A DNA stretch of 64,000 nucleotides from SZAS-103 sp036496805 (lineage in GTDB: Bacteria > Pseudomonadota > Gammaproteobacteria > Xanthomonadales > Xanthomonadaceae): assembly GCA_036496805.1 (NCBI GenBank), contig DASXKN010000034.1, forward strand, positions 1 through 64,000. The letters are read 5' to 3'. The notes beneath the pieces were generated by a model. It was not told where the DNA came from and searched no databases. It worked only from the letters and a program-made list of their open reading frames with translations. Of this stretch, positions 1 to 6,275 are shown one piece after another (positions within the stretch are counted from its first letter, which is position 1; each line of letters starts with the position of its first letter). Position numbers and translations under genes: made by a program.

Positions 1-41
1 TTTCGCAAGTTCAGTCAACGGGATCACGAGAGGAGTCCGCC

Positions 42-1103
42 ATGAATGCTACGACTGTTGCTATCGATCTGGCAAAAGACGTGTTCGAGCTGGGGTTTGC
101 CGACGCCGACCACCGGGTACTGGATCGCAAGCGCCTTCCGCGAAAGGCCTTTGCGCATTGCCTGGATAATCATCCGCCGCTGCGGGTGGTGATGGAGGCC
201 TGCGGCAGCGCCCACTATTGGGGTCGCCGCTTCGAAGCGCTCGGACATTCGGTGCGGTTGATTCCCGCTCGCGATGTGCGCCCGTACGTTCGCCGCAACA
301 AGACCGATCGTACCGATGTGGCCGGGATGCTCGAAGCCGATCGCTGTGCATCGATCGATCCGGTTCCGCTCAAGTCGCCCGAACAGCAAGGTGTACAGGC
401 CTTGCACCGGATCCGCGAGCAGCTCAAGTCGCAACGCACCGCCACGATCAATCTGTTGCGCGGCATAGGGCGCGAGTTCGGTGTGGTAATAGCGATGGGC
501 GCGGCCAAGGTGCGGCCGGGTGTATTGGCTGCTCTGGAGGATGGCGACAACGACCTGCCCATGAGCTTGCGCCACACCATGGCAGAACAACTCGATCATC
601 TGTCCTTGCTGGAGGCGCAGATGACAAGGATCGAACAGCGGTTGGCGGAGTTTGCATCGCGCGATGCCCTGACCCAACGCCTTCAAAGTGTCCCGGGCAT
701 CGGACTGATCACGGCCACAGCCATGCGCGCCAGTGCCGGGCCGCTTGACCGGTTCCGCAGCGGTCGTCACCTGTCGGCGTGGCTCGGCCTGACGCCACGC
801 GAGCATTCCTCCGGCGGACAACGAAGGCTCGGCCGCATCAGCAAGCGCGGCGACGGCTACCTGCGTACCTTGCTCATCCACGGCGCGCGTGCGGTCTTGT
901 TCGCCGCCAAGGCACGCCAGCGCAAAGGACAAACTCTTGATCGGCTGCAGGCCTGGGCATTGGACGTGCAGCAACGACAGGGCCACAACAAAGCCGCCGT
1001 CGCCTTGGCCAACAAGCTCGCCCGACGGCTATGGGCGATGGAACATCATGGCCAGGCCTTCGATCCCAACCACCTCAGCAAGCGCCCGGCATCGGCGCAC
1101 TGA
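42..1103 (+). CDS. IS110 family transposase (IS1111 type, DEDD recombinase)
   Basis: A 353-residue recombinase that moves the host insertion sequence. The N-terminal RuvC-like DEDD domain shows D9, E52 (in VVMEACGS), D89 and D92 (in NKTDRTDVAG), the four acidic residues of IS110 enzymes. The C-terminal Tnp domain begins around residue 205 with VPGIGLITA and carries the PREHSSGGQ segment with candidate catalytic serines, then the basic ISKRGDGYLR stretch. An aggag ribosome binding site precedes the ATG. Length is normal for the family and the frame is intact, so the copy may be active. IS110 enzymes are guided by a structured bridge RNA from the element's non-coding end, which in this subgroup lies 3' of the gene. 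Confidence 0.93.
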   Translation: MNATTVAIDLAKDVFELGFADADHRVLDRKRLPRKAFAHCLDNHPPLRVVMEACGSAHYWGRRFEALGHSVRLIPARDVRPYVRRNKTDRTDVAGMLEADRCASIDPVPLKSPEQQGVQALHRIREQLKSQRTATINLLRGIGREFGVVIAMGAAKVRPGVLAALEDGDNDLPMSLRHTMAEQLDHLSLLEAQMTRIEQRLAEFASRDALTQRLQSVPGIGLITATAMRASAGPLDRFRSGRHLSAWLGLTPREHSSGGQRRLGRISKRGDGYLRTLLIHGARAVLFAAKARQRKGQTLDRLQAWALDVQQRQGHNKAAVALANKLARRLWAMEHHGQAFDPNHLSKRPASAH

Positions 1104-1352
1104 GCCCTTCGGGGATATCCACAAGTTGCCGCGACGCTCTTGATCATGACGAACGGGTCGGTCCCGAACCGGAAACAAGCCGATAACTCTTCTGGCCTTC
1201 GAGGCCGCTTTGAACGATTGGCTTCCGGTCCGCGGATTCCATGATGGCCAGGATGCAAACCATCCACCTCAAGGCCGAATACACGACTGCAATCGATTCG
1301 CTTCGCAACGATCAACAGGCTAAACGCGGCTACTTGCAGGAGGAGTCCATAC
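1104..1352 (+). ncRNA. Candidate bridge RNA region of the IS1111-type element
   Basis: This 249-bp stretch between the transposase stop and the element end has no convincing reading frame. IS1111-type elements keep their bridge RNA in this 3' position (established for IS110 relatives). Short potential stem-loops occur, for example around 1155-1170. The octamer ttgaacga at 1210-1217 is the exact complement of TCGTTCAA, the attC core spanning the expected insertion junction, as a target-binding loop would need. That match is short and could be chance. RNA boundaries and loops were not computed. Confidence 0.35.
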
Positions 1353-1366
1353 ACGAATTGTTAGGC
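1353..1366 (-). other. attC site truncated by the insertion sequence
   Basis: On the minus strand this reads GCCTAACAATTCGT, the R'' core (GCCTAAC) and start of the L'' arm of many chromosomal integron attC sites. It lies about 55 bp after the stop of the 97-codon cassette gene, where a cassette's own attC belongs. The sequence then changes to the insertion sequence end, so the element has split this attC. The other half should lie just left of the window. Confidence 0.75.
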
Positions 1367-1421
1367 ACTCGCGGCGCAAGCAAGATGAGCTGGCTTGACC
1401 ATTGCTGATGCCTGTGGGCTT

Positions 1422-1715
1422 TCACTCTTCTTTCCATACGTAGAAAGCCGTTACTGGCCAGATAAAAAATACTGCTGCCAGCCAACCATATTGCTGTTTG
1501 GAATACAAACGCCACAGTGAGCGTACCCAGACAACTAAGATTCCGATAAACGCCAGGTTGAAAAGGAGACTCTCGAAAGCGTTCATGTTCTTTTCGTCGA
1601 GAGTCAGATCTTGTTGGACACGCGGATCGCCAAATGCCCATAGCAGGAAAAGATACGGAATAAACCCAAAGAAGACGACGAACGGAGCGAGTGAGAGAAG
1701 TTTTGTCTTCGTCAT
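1422..1715 (-). CDS. Integron cassette gene: small membrane protein of unknown function
   Basis: A 97-residue protein with three likely membrane segments: about residues 5-28, 51-70 and 76-93. It resembles no family I can name. The ATG lies 7 bp from the GCCTAAC/GTTAGGC core of the attC at 1723-1816, and the truncated attC at 1353-1366 follows the stop, so the gene occupies a whole cassette read on the minus strand. No good ribosome binding site or own promoter is visible, as is usual for cassettes expressed from an upstream integron promoter. Base composition is clearly lower in GC than the chromosomal genes to the right, consistent with horizontal acquisition. The function is unknown. Confidence 0.75.
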   Translation of the reverse strand: MTKTKLLSLAPFVVFFGFIPYLFLLWAFGDPRVQQDLTLDEKNMNAFESLLFNLAFIGILVVWVRSLWRLYSKQQYGWLAAVFFIWPVTAFYVWKEE

Positions 1716-1722
1716 TGGCCGT

Positions 1723-1816
1723 GCCTAACGCCTAAGCTAAGCGGCCTGCGCGGCCGGGATGCATGATCGAGCGAGCAGCTTACTCCGCGCAGGTCCGCTT
1801 GAGCGCATAGTTAGGC
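1723..1816 (-). other. Integron attC recombination site (94 bp, complete)
   Basis: Read on the minus strand, the site begins with GCCTAAC (1816-1810) and ends with GTTAGGC (1729-1723), the R''/R' pair of attC. Inside, AAGCGGaCCTGCGCGG can pair with the arm around CCGCGCAGGCCGCTT. The pairing leaves a single unpaired A, the extrahelical base that sets strand choice for integron integrase. The variable centre lies between the arms. The site sits between the stop of the 125-codon gene and the start of the 97-codon gene, exactly the cassette junction. Length and symmetry fit a chromosomal integron attC. Confidence 0.9.
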
Positions 1817-1826
1817 CCCGCATGAC

Positions 1827-2204
1827 CTAGCAGATGAGTTGAAGTATCTCAACAACGTCGCCGGGCTGCAGTGGAAACGTAAGATCCTGCTTTGGGCAAA
1901 TCTCTTTCCCGTCACGGGACACGTGGATATCCACGAGCCAATATTTGTCTTCGGCGCTGTCGCTTGGCTCGGAGTAGCGAAAGTATTTTGGTGGGTCATG
2001 TGGAATTACCCGCACATTGGATATAGCGCCAAAGTTAGCGAGAACTTCGCCGAGCTTATTGCCTTGAATCGCAACGCCGGGCTGCTCGATACGCCACGCA
2101 ACCGCACCGGGGACAGGCTCGAATGTGATCGCGCGCTCGCCCGCGGTCGGCGGCGTACGCGACGGACGGTACCGATCTTGATTTCTGCCGTAGACGGTGA
2201 TCAT
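1827..2204 (-). CDS. Integron cassette gene: hypothetical protein
   Basis: A 125-residue soluble protein without signal peptide or membrane segment. It ends with a PLQPGDVVEILQ stretch but matches no family I recognise. The ATG begins 4 bp after a GTTAGGC core (2215-2209), and the stop is 10 bp before the complete attC at 1723-1816, so the gene fills one cassette. It is the first cassette after the presumed attI and would be the best expressed one from the candidate promoter at 2251-2279. GC content is below that of the surrounding chromosome. Confidence 0.7.
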   Translation of the reverse strand: MITVYGRNQDRYRPSRTPPTAGERAITFEPVPGAVAWRIEQPGVAIQGNKLGEVLANFGAISNVRVIPHDPPKYFRYSEPSDSAEDKYWLVDIHVSRDGKEICPKQDLTFPLQPGDVVEILQLIC

Positions 2205-2208
2205 TGAG

Positions 2209-2239
2209 GCCTAACGCCAAGTAGACCCCGAAAACGGGG
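2209..2239 (-). other. Terminal integron recombination site (attI or half attC)
   Basis: On the minus strand the sequence GGCGTTAGGC (core at 2215-2209) abuts the start of the first cassette. A short stem, CCCCG-TTTT-CGGGG (2239-2226), precedes it. No partner GCCTAAC core with matching arm is seen upstream, so the site behaves as an attI or as the right end of a decayed attC. An attI would normally be followed by a divergent intI on the plus strand; none is present. Confidence 0.55.
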
Positions 2240-2784
2240 ATATGCAAGGGATGTTCAGGGTCGATCTTCGCCCTGTCAACAAGCAGAACCCTGCGTGCGA
2301 CAAGGCTTTGCCCCCATGGTGTGCTCCGGGTCCGGACGCGAAACTTTCGCGCGTCTCGATGGATCCGGGGTGCGATGTCTTATCAGGGCGAATCGGTGGT
2401 GCGAAAAAACGGTGGCGGGATTTGTGCGTTCCGTGCCGGCTCGACGAGGTTCGCTGCAAGGTGCGGGTTGAACACGACAGACTATCCGTGGAGGGCGTTT
2501 TTGAGGATGGATGCGCTGGTTCATGTGGGCGATTTGTGGGCTGCATCCGCGTGAGACGGACTCGGCGGGATACGGGCTCACCGTCATCGGCGCGGGCGAG
2601 TGGCATTGGGTCGACATGCGCCCATGAGCGGGCATGGCCGCGGGCGACGCGGCGCACAAGCGTCAGTGGTAAGTTGCCCTTCGGAGAAGGCTGTTGAAGA
2701 CGCTCCATCTTGCGAACCGCGATGCGTTCCGCAAGGGTTGCCGCGACGGCATGTCGACCCGTGACGTGACAGGAAATCGAAGCG
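2216..2784. other. Intergenic stretch without a recognisable gene
   Basis: About 570 bp between the cassette array and the next chromosomal gene. An integron integrase would be expected here on the plus strand, but no reading frame shows tyrosine-recombinase motifs. The frames that are open look like arginine-rich composition artefacts. Apart from the candidate promoter and stem at the left edge I see nothing identifiable. It may be what remains after loss of intI. Confidence 0.5.
2251..2279 (-). promoter_or_regulatory. Candidate cassette promoter (Pc-like)
   Basis: On the minus strand a perfect -35 hexamer TTGACA (2279-2274) is followed after 17 bp by GAACAT (2256-2251), a weak -10. It points into the cassettes, with the start codon of the first cassette about 50 bp downstream. 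Position and direction fit an integron cassette promoter. Assignment rests on sequence alone. Confidence 0.4.
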
Positions 2785-3567
2785 ATGCGCATCCAGAGCG
2801 TGGGTCATGCGGTCTATGCGGCGGTCCTGGTCGCGGTCGGAATCATGGGTCTGGTCCATGGCGATTTCGGTGCGATCTGGCAGCCGGTGCCCAAGGGGCT
2901 GCCTGCGCGCGAGGCGCTGGCCTGGCTGTGCAACCTCATCGCGTTGGGAACCGGCGTGGGCCTGCTCTGGCAGCGCACCTCCGCCGTCGCTTCACGCGTG
3001 CTGCTGATCTGGCTGCTGCTCTGGTGGCTGCTGTTCAAGGGGCGCGCCATCGTTCTCGCGCCTGCCGCGGTGGTGACCTGGGAAAGCTGCGGCGAGACCA
3101 CGGTGATCGTGGCGGGCGCGTGGGTGCTGCATGCGTGGTTCGCCAGCGACCGGGATCGGCAGCGGCTTGGGTTCGCGACCGGCGATCGCGGCTTGCGCAT
3201 CGCGAGGGTGCTTTACGGCCTGGCGATGATCGCGTTCGGGCTGGCGCATTTCGCCTATGCGCAGCAGACCGCTTCGCTGGTGCCGGGCTGGCTGCCGGCG
3301 CATCTGTCCTGGGTGTATTTCACCGGAGCTGCCTACATCGCGGCCGGCGTGGCGATGCTGGCCGGCGTATGCGCGCGGCTGGCGGCTGTGCTGTCGGCGT
3401 TGCAGATGGGGTTGTTCACGCTGCTGGTGTGGGCGCCTGCCGTCGCGGCGGGCGGCGACGCTTCGCAATGGAGCGAGTTCGTCGTCTCGTCGGCACTCAC
3501 CGCGGGTGGCTGGGTGGTGGCGGATTCCTGCAAGGGGTTGCCGTGGTTCGGCTTCGGCAGCCGCTAG
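2785..3567 (+). CDS. Membrane protein of unknown function (DoxX-like topology)
   Basis: A 260-residue polytopic protein with about seven hydrophobic segments, beginning with residues 8-28 and ending near 230-248. The repeated small-residue helices and the segment around VLYGLAMIAFGLAHFAYA recall DoxX/YphA-type proteins, but I cannot assign a family firmly. It has a reasonable ribosome binding site (aggaaatc) before the ATG. It ends 4 bp before the convergent apaH stop. It is the first ordinary high-GC chromosomal gene after the integron remnant. Confidence 0.75.
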   Translation: MRIQSVGHAVYAAVLVAVGIMGLVHGDFGAIWQPVPKGLPAREALAWLCNLIALGTGVGLLWQRTSAVASRVLLIWLLLWWLLFKGRAIVLAPAAVVTWESCGETTVIVAGAWVLHAWFASDRDRQRLGFATGDRGLRIARVLYGLAMIAFGLAHFAYAQQTASLVPGWLPAHLSWVYFTGAAYIAAGVAMLAGVCARLAAVLSALQMGLFTLLVWAPAVAAGGDASQWSEFVVSSALTAGGWVVADSCKGLPWFGFGSR

Positions 3568-3571
3568 CGCC

Positions 3572-4399
3572 TCAGTTCTTCCGCCCCGGCACCTGCACGA
3601 TGCGTGGCGCCTCTCCCGGCGGGACGAGTTCGAGCGCGGTGAGCGGGCCGCCCCAGACGCAGCCGGTGTCGATCGCGTGCACGCCATTGCCGATCATCAG
3701 GCCAAGCGTGGACCAGTGGCCGCAGACGATGCGCAGGTCGCGCGCGGCCATGCCGGGTACGGCGAACCACGGATACAGCCCCGGCGGCTGCGCGCCGGGC
3801 GCGCCCTTGACGTCGAAGGCGATGCGTCCGCGCGGCGTGCAATAACGCAGGCGGGTGAAGACGTTGATGATCGCGCGGTCGCGGTCCATGCCCTTGAGCT
3901 TGGGCGACCACGCCGGCTTGTCGCCGTACATGTTGCGCAGGAGCTTGTCGCAGTCCGGGCTGTGCAGGCGCGCTTCGACTTCGCGCGCACGCGCATGCGC
4001 GATCTCGATCGTCCATTTCGGCATCAGGCCGGCATGCAGCATGCACCAGCCGTTCGCGCGATCGACCTGCATCAGCCCCAGCGAGGCCATCCATCCGAGC
4101 AGGCGCTCGCGATCGGAAGCGAACAGGATCGACTGCAGGTCGGGATTGACCTTGCGCTGGTCGGCCTCGCGGCGCTGCGCGATCGACAGCAGCGAAAGGT
4201 CGTGGTTGCCGAGCACGACGGTGCTGTGGATCGACAGCGAGTGCACCAGGCGCAGGGTCTGCAGCGACTGGCCGCCGCGGTTGACGAGGTCGCCGCAGAA
4301 CCACAGGCGGTCGCTGGCCGGGTCGAAGCGGATTTTTTCGAGCAGGCGCTGCGTGGGTTCGTAGCAGCCCTGCAGGTCGCCGATCGCCCAGGTCGTCAT
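3572..4399 (-). CDS. apaH: Bis(5'-nucleosyl)-tetraphosphatase, symmetrical
   Basis: ApaH splits diadenosine tetraphosphate into two ADP, clearing an alarmone-like dinucleotide and removing Np4A caps from RNA. The 275-residue protein shows the metallophosphatase motifs in order: AIGDLQGC (residues 5-12), WFCGDLVNRGG (33-43) and VLGNHD (62-67), with further histidines near 121 and 222. It is the last gene of the surA-pdxA-rsmA-apaG-apaH series. A long palindromic repeat (4400-4486) separates it from apaG, so its expression may differ from that of the upstream genes. Confidence 0.95.
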   Translation of the reverse strand: MTTWAIGDLQGCYEPTQRLLEKIRFDPASDRLWFCGDLVNRGGQSLQTLRLVHSLSIHSTVVLGNHDLSLLSIAQRREADQRKVNPDLQSILFASDRERLLGWMASLGLMQVDRANGWCMLHAGLMPKWTIEIAHARAREVEARLHSPDCDKLLRNMYGDKPAWSPKLKGMDRDRAIINVFTRLRYCTPRGRIAFDVKGAPGAQPPGLYPWFAVPGMAARDLRIVCGHWSTLGLMIGNGVHAIDTGCVWGGPLTALELVPPGEAPRIVQVPGRKN

Positions 4400-4486
4400 T
4401 GAAAAGGGGTCAGAGTGAAGTTTCGCGAAGGAACGCGCGGCGAAGGACCAGGATATTGCATGCGAAATTCACCCTGACCCCTTTTC
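4400..4486. repeat. Palindromic GGGGTCAG element between apaG and apaH
   Basis: Two long inverted arms face each other. The left arm, tgaaaaggggtcagagtgaa..., starts at 4400 and the right arm, ...ttcaccctgaccccttttca, ends at 4487. They are separated by about 35 bp. The aaaaggggtcagagt word is typical of dispersed, REP-like elements mobilised by RAYT transposases (general knowledge). Transcribed, it would form a very stable hairpin immediately before the apaH start codon, covering the space where its ribosome binding site should be. Confidence 0.75.
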
Positions 4487-4489
4487 ACG

Positions 4490-4870
4490 TCAGTGCAACG
4501 TGCGCGGCACGGCGAGCGTGAACGCCGGGATCGGCGCCTCGAAGCGGGTGCCGTCGTCGGCGAGCATGCCGTAGCTGCCCTGCATCGTGCCCACGCTGGT
4601 CTCGAGCACGGCGCCGGAGGTGTATTCGAAGCGCTCGCCGGGCCTCAGCCAGGGCTGTTCGCCGACCACGCCGTCGCCACGCACTTCCTCGACGCGGCCG
4701 TTGGCGTCGGTGATGATCCAGTGGCGATCGAGCAGGCGCGCGGCGACCTTGCCGGTGTTGCGGATGCCGATGGTATAGGCGAACACGAACTTGTCCTCGC
4801 CGGGGCGCGACTGTTCGTCGAGGAAGCGCGTTGTGATTTCGATTTCGAAGGCGTAGACGGACTCGTTCAT
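4490..4870 (-). CDS. apaG: ApaG domain protein (Co2+/Mg2+ efflux-associated)
   Basis: A 126-residue beta-sandwich protein of the ApaG/DUF525 family. It matches the family across its length, with the characteristic FAYTIGIRNTG (about 29-39), LLDRHWIITDA (46-56) and GTMQGSYGM (93-101) segments. Its biochemical role is unsettled. Mutants in enterobacteria are affected in cobalt/magnesium handling. It lies downstream of rsmA and upstream of apaH as in most gammaproteobacteria, and is probably transcribed with rsmA across a 129-bp gap. Confidence 0.93.
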   Translation of the reverse strand: MNESVYAFEIEITTRFLDEQSRPGEDKFVFAYTIGIRNTGKVAARLLDRHWIITDANGRVEEVRGDGVVGEQPWLRPGERFEYTSGAVLETSVGTMQGSYGMLADDGTRFEAPIPAFTLAVPRTLH

Positions 4871-4999
4871 GTCGATATCTTACGGCATCGCGGTGAACGT
4901 GAAGTCATCGCGCGAACGAGTCCGAAGGCCGCTGCGGCCGTTCCGCGCTGCTCGCCGTGAAGGAACCGGGAACAGACTGCCGCGCCAGGCGGCAGGCTC

Positions 5000-5791
5000 T
5001 CAGCCGGAGGCCGCCAGATGGTTGGCGAGCGCGACGAAACCGGCCACCTCGATTTCCTCCGCGCGCGCCGAGGGACGGATGCCCGCCGCTTCGATGGCAT
5101 GGGCATCGCAGAGCGTGGACAGGGCATTGCGCAGGGTCTTGCGGCGCTGGCCGAAAGCGTCGCGCACCACGCGCGCGAACAGGCCGGGATCGGCGATGCC
5201 GATCGACTGCGGCGCGCGTGGCAACAGCCGCACGACCGCCGAATCCACCTGCGGTGGCGGCCGGAACGCGGCCGGCGGCACGTCGAACAGCGGCACGACT
5301 TCGCAGTACGCCTGAAGCATCACGCTCAGTCGCCCGTAGACCTTGCCGCCGGGCGTGGCGGCCATGCGATCGACCACTTCCTTCTGCAGCATGAAGTGCA
5401 TGTCGCGGATGCGCGCGGCGTGGTCGAGGGCGTGGAACAGGATCGGCGAGGAGATGTTGTAGGGCAGGTTGCCGACCAGTCGCAGGGTGTCGTCGCCTGC
5501 CAGCTTCGTGAAATCCACCTTGAGCACGTCGGCGTGGATCACCTCGAGCGCACCGTCGCGCTCGCCGATGGCGCGCAGGGGTTCGATCAGGTCGCGATCG
5601 AGTTCGATCACGGTCAGCGCGTGATGGCGGCGCAGCAGAGGCTGGGTGAGCGCGCCCTGGCCCGGGCCGATCTCGACCAGGCGATCGCCCGGACGCGGAT
5701 CGACCGCGCGCACGATGCGCTCGATGATCCCGGCGTCGTGGAGGAAGTGCTGGCCGAAGTGTTTTTTCGGGGCGTGGCGCGGCTCAGCCAT
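5000..5791 (-). CDS. rsmA: 16S rRNA (adenine1518-N6/adenine1519-N6)-dimethyltransferase
   Basis: RsmA (KsgA) dimethylates two adjacent adenosines in the 3' end loop of 16S rRNA during 30S maturation. The 263-residue protein shows KKHFGQHFL (9-17), the AdoMet site EIGPGQGALT (41-50) and the catalytic NLPYNISSPIL motif (about 108-118). The ATG overlaps the end of the upstream membrane protein gene by 8 bp, suggesting translational coupling. Losing it gives kasugamycin resistance in other bacteria. Confidence 0.96.
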   Translation of the reverse strand: MAEPRHAPKKHFGQHFLHDAGIIERIVRAVDPRPGDRLVEIGPGQGALTQPLLRRHHALTVIELDRDLIEPLRAIGERDGALEVIHADVLKVDFTKLAGDDTLRLVGNLPYNISSPILFHALDHAARIRDMHFMLQKEVVDRMAATPGGKVYGRLSVMLQAYCEVVPLFDVPPAAFRPPPQVDSAVVRLLPRAPQSIGIADPGLFARVVRDAFGQRRKTLRNALSTLCDAHAIEAAGIRPSARAEEIEVAGFVALANHLAASG

Positions 5792-6275
5792 GCGGCTTGC
5801 CGGGGGACGGGTCCACCTGGATCGGCGCCGTGCCGGGCGGCAGCGTGGTGCTGATGATGTGCGGCAGGTACAGGGCGTACAGGCCGAGCAGCGCCAGGCC
5901 GGCCGCGCAGGCGATCACGAGCAGGCCACGCGTGCGCGCGGCGGTTCCACGCAGCACCGGCGTATCGCCGAGCACCCAGCCCCCGGGTGGCGGGTAGCGC
6001 CCGGCGTCGAGGATGCGTCGTGCGTATTTCACCGCGTACCACGCGACCGCGAGCAGGCCGATGCCGAAGAGGTAGCAGAGTCCGTACATGCGATGCAGCA
6101 CGGAGTAGGCGTCGGAGTGGGATTCCCAGTAGCGGAACAGCAGCCAGGTGACCGCCACCACCGCGACGCCCGCGAGCGCCCAGCGCCGCATCGCGCGGAC
6201 CTGCTGCGGGTCGCTGCGGAGGACTTCCGGTGCGTCCCGGGTTCGTTCGCTGTCGTCGCGCTGCTCGTCGCTCAT
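5784..6275 (-). CDS. Small membrane protein between pdxA and rsmA
   Basis: A 163-residue protein of unknown function. The N-terminal 28 residues are hydrophilic and acidic. Three hydrophobic segments follow (about 31-47, 67-83 and 117-140), then a proline-rich tail. The ATG overlaps the pdxA stop (ATGA), and the end overlaps the rsmA start by 8 bp, so it is tightly built into the operon. The usual gammaproteobacterial order has pdxA directly followed by rsmA. I recognise no domain. Confidence 0.8.
   Translation of the reverse strand: MSDEQRDDSERTRDAPEVLRSDPQQVRAMRRWALAGVAVVAVTWLLFRYWESHSDAYSVLHRMYGLCYLFGIGLLAVAWYAVKYARRILDAGRYPPPGGWVLGDTPVLRGTAARTRGLLVIACAAGLALLGLYALYLPHIISTTLPPGTAPIQVDPSPGKPHG

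Larger units (their letters stand above)
1..1352 (+). mobile_element. IS110 superfamily (IS1111-type) insertion sequence inside an integron attC
   Basis: The element comprises a transposase gene (42-1103) and about 250 bp of non-coding DNA 3' of it, the layout of the IS1111 subgroup. The right end lies near 1350-1352: directly beyond it, 1353-1366 reads on the minus strand as the first 14 bases of a canonical attC, after which the match breaks at the element boundary. The left end is not in the window, because only 41 bp precede the gene and the second half of the broken attC is absent. An octamer, aggagtcc, occurs just before the start codon (about 31-38) and again at the right end (about 1341-1348). 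Known IS1111-attC elements target exactly this kind of site, and identity with that group is inferred. Confidence 0.8.

Noticed and set aside
2211..2792. Overlapping frames of up to 193 codons in the integron-side intergenic region
   Set aside because: Arg/Ser/Pro-rich, no recombinase or other motifs on either strand; could not be supported as genes or as intI.
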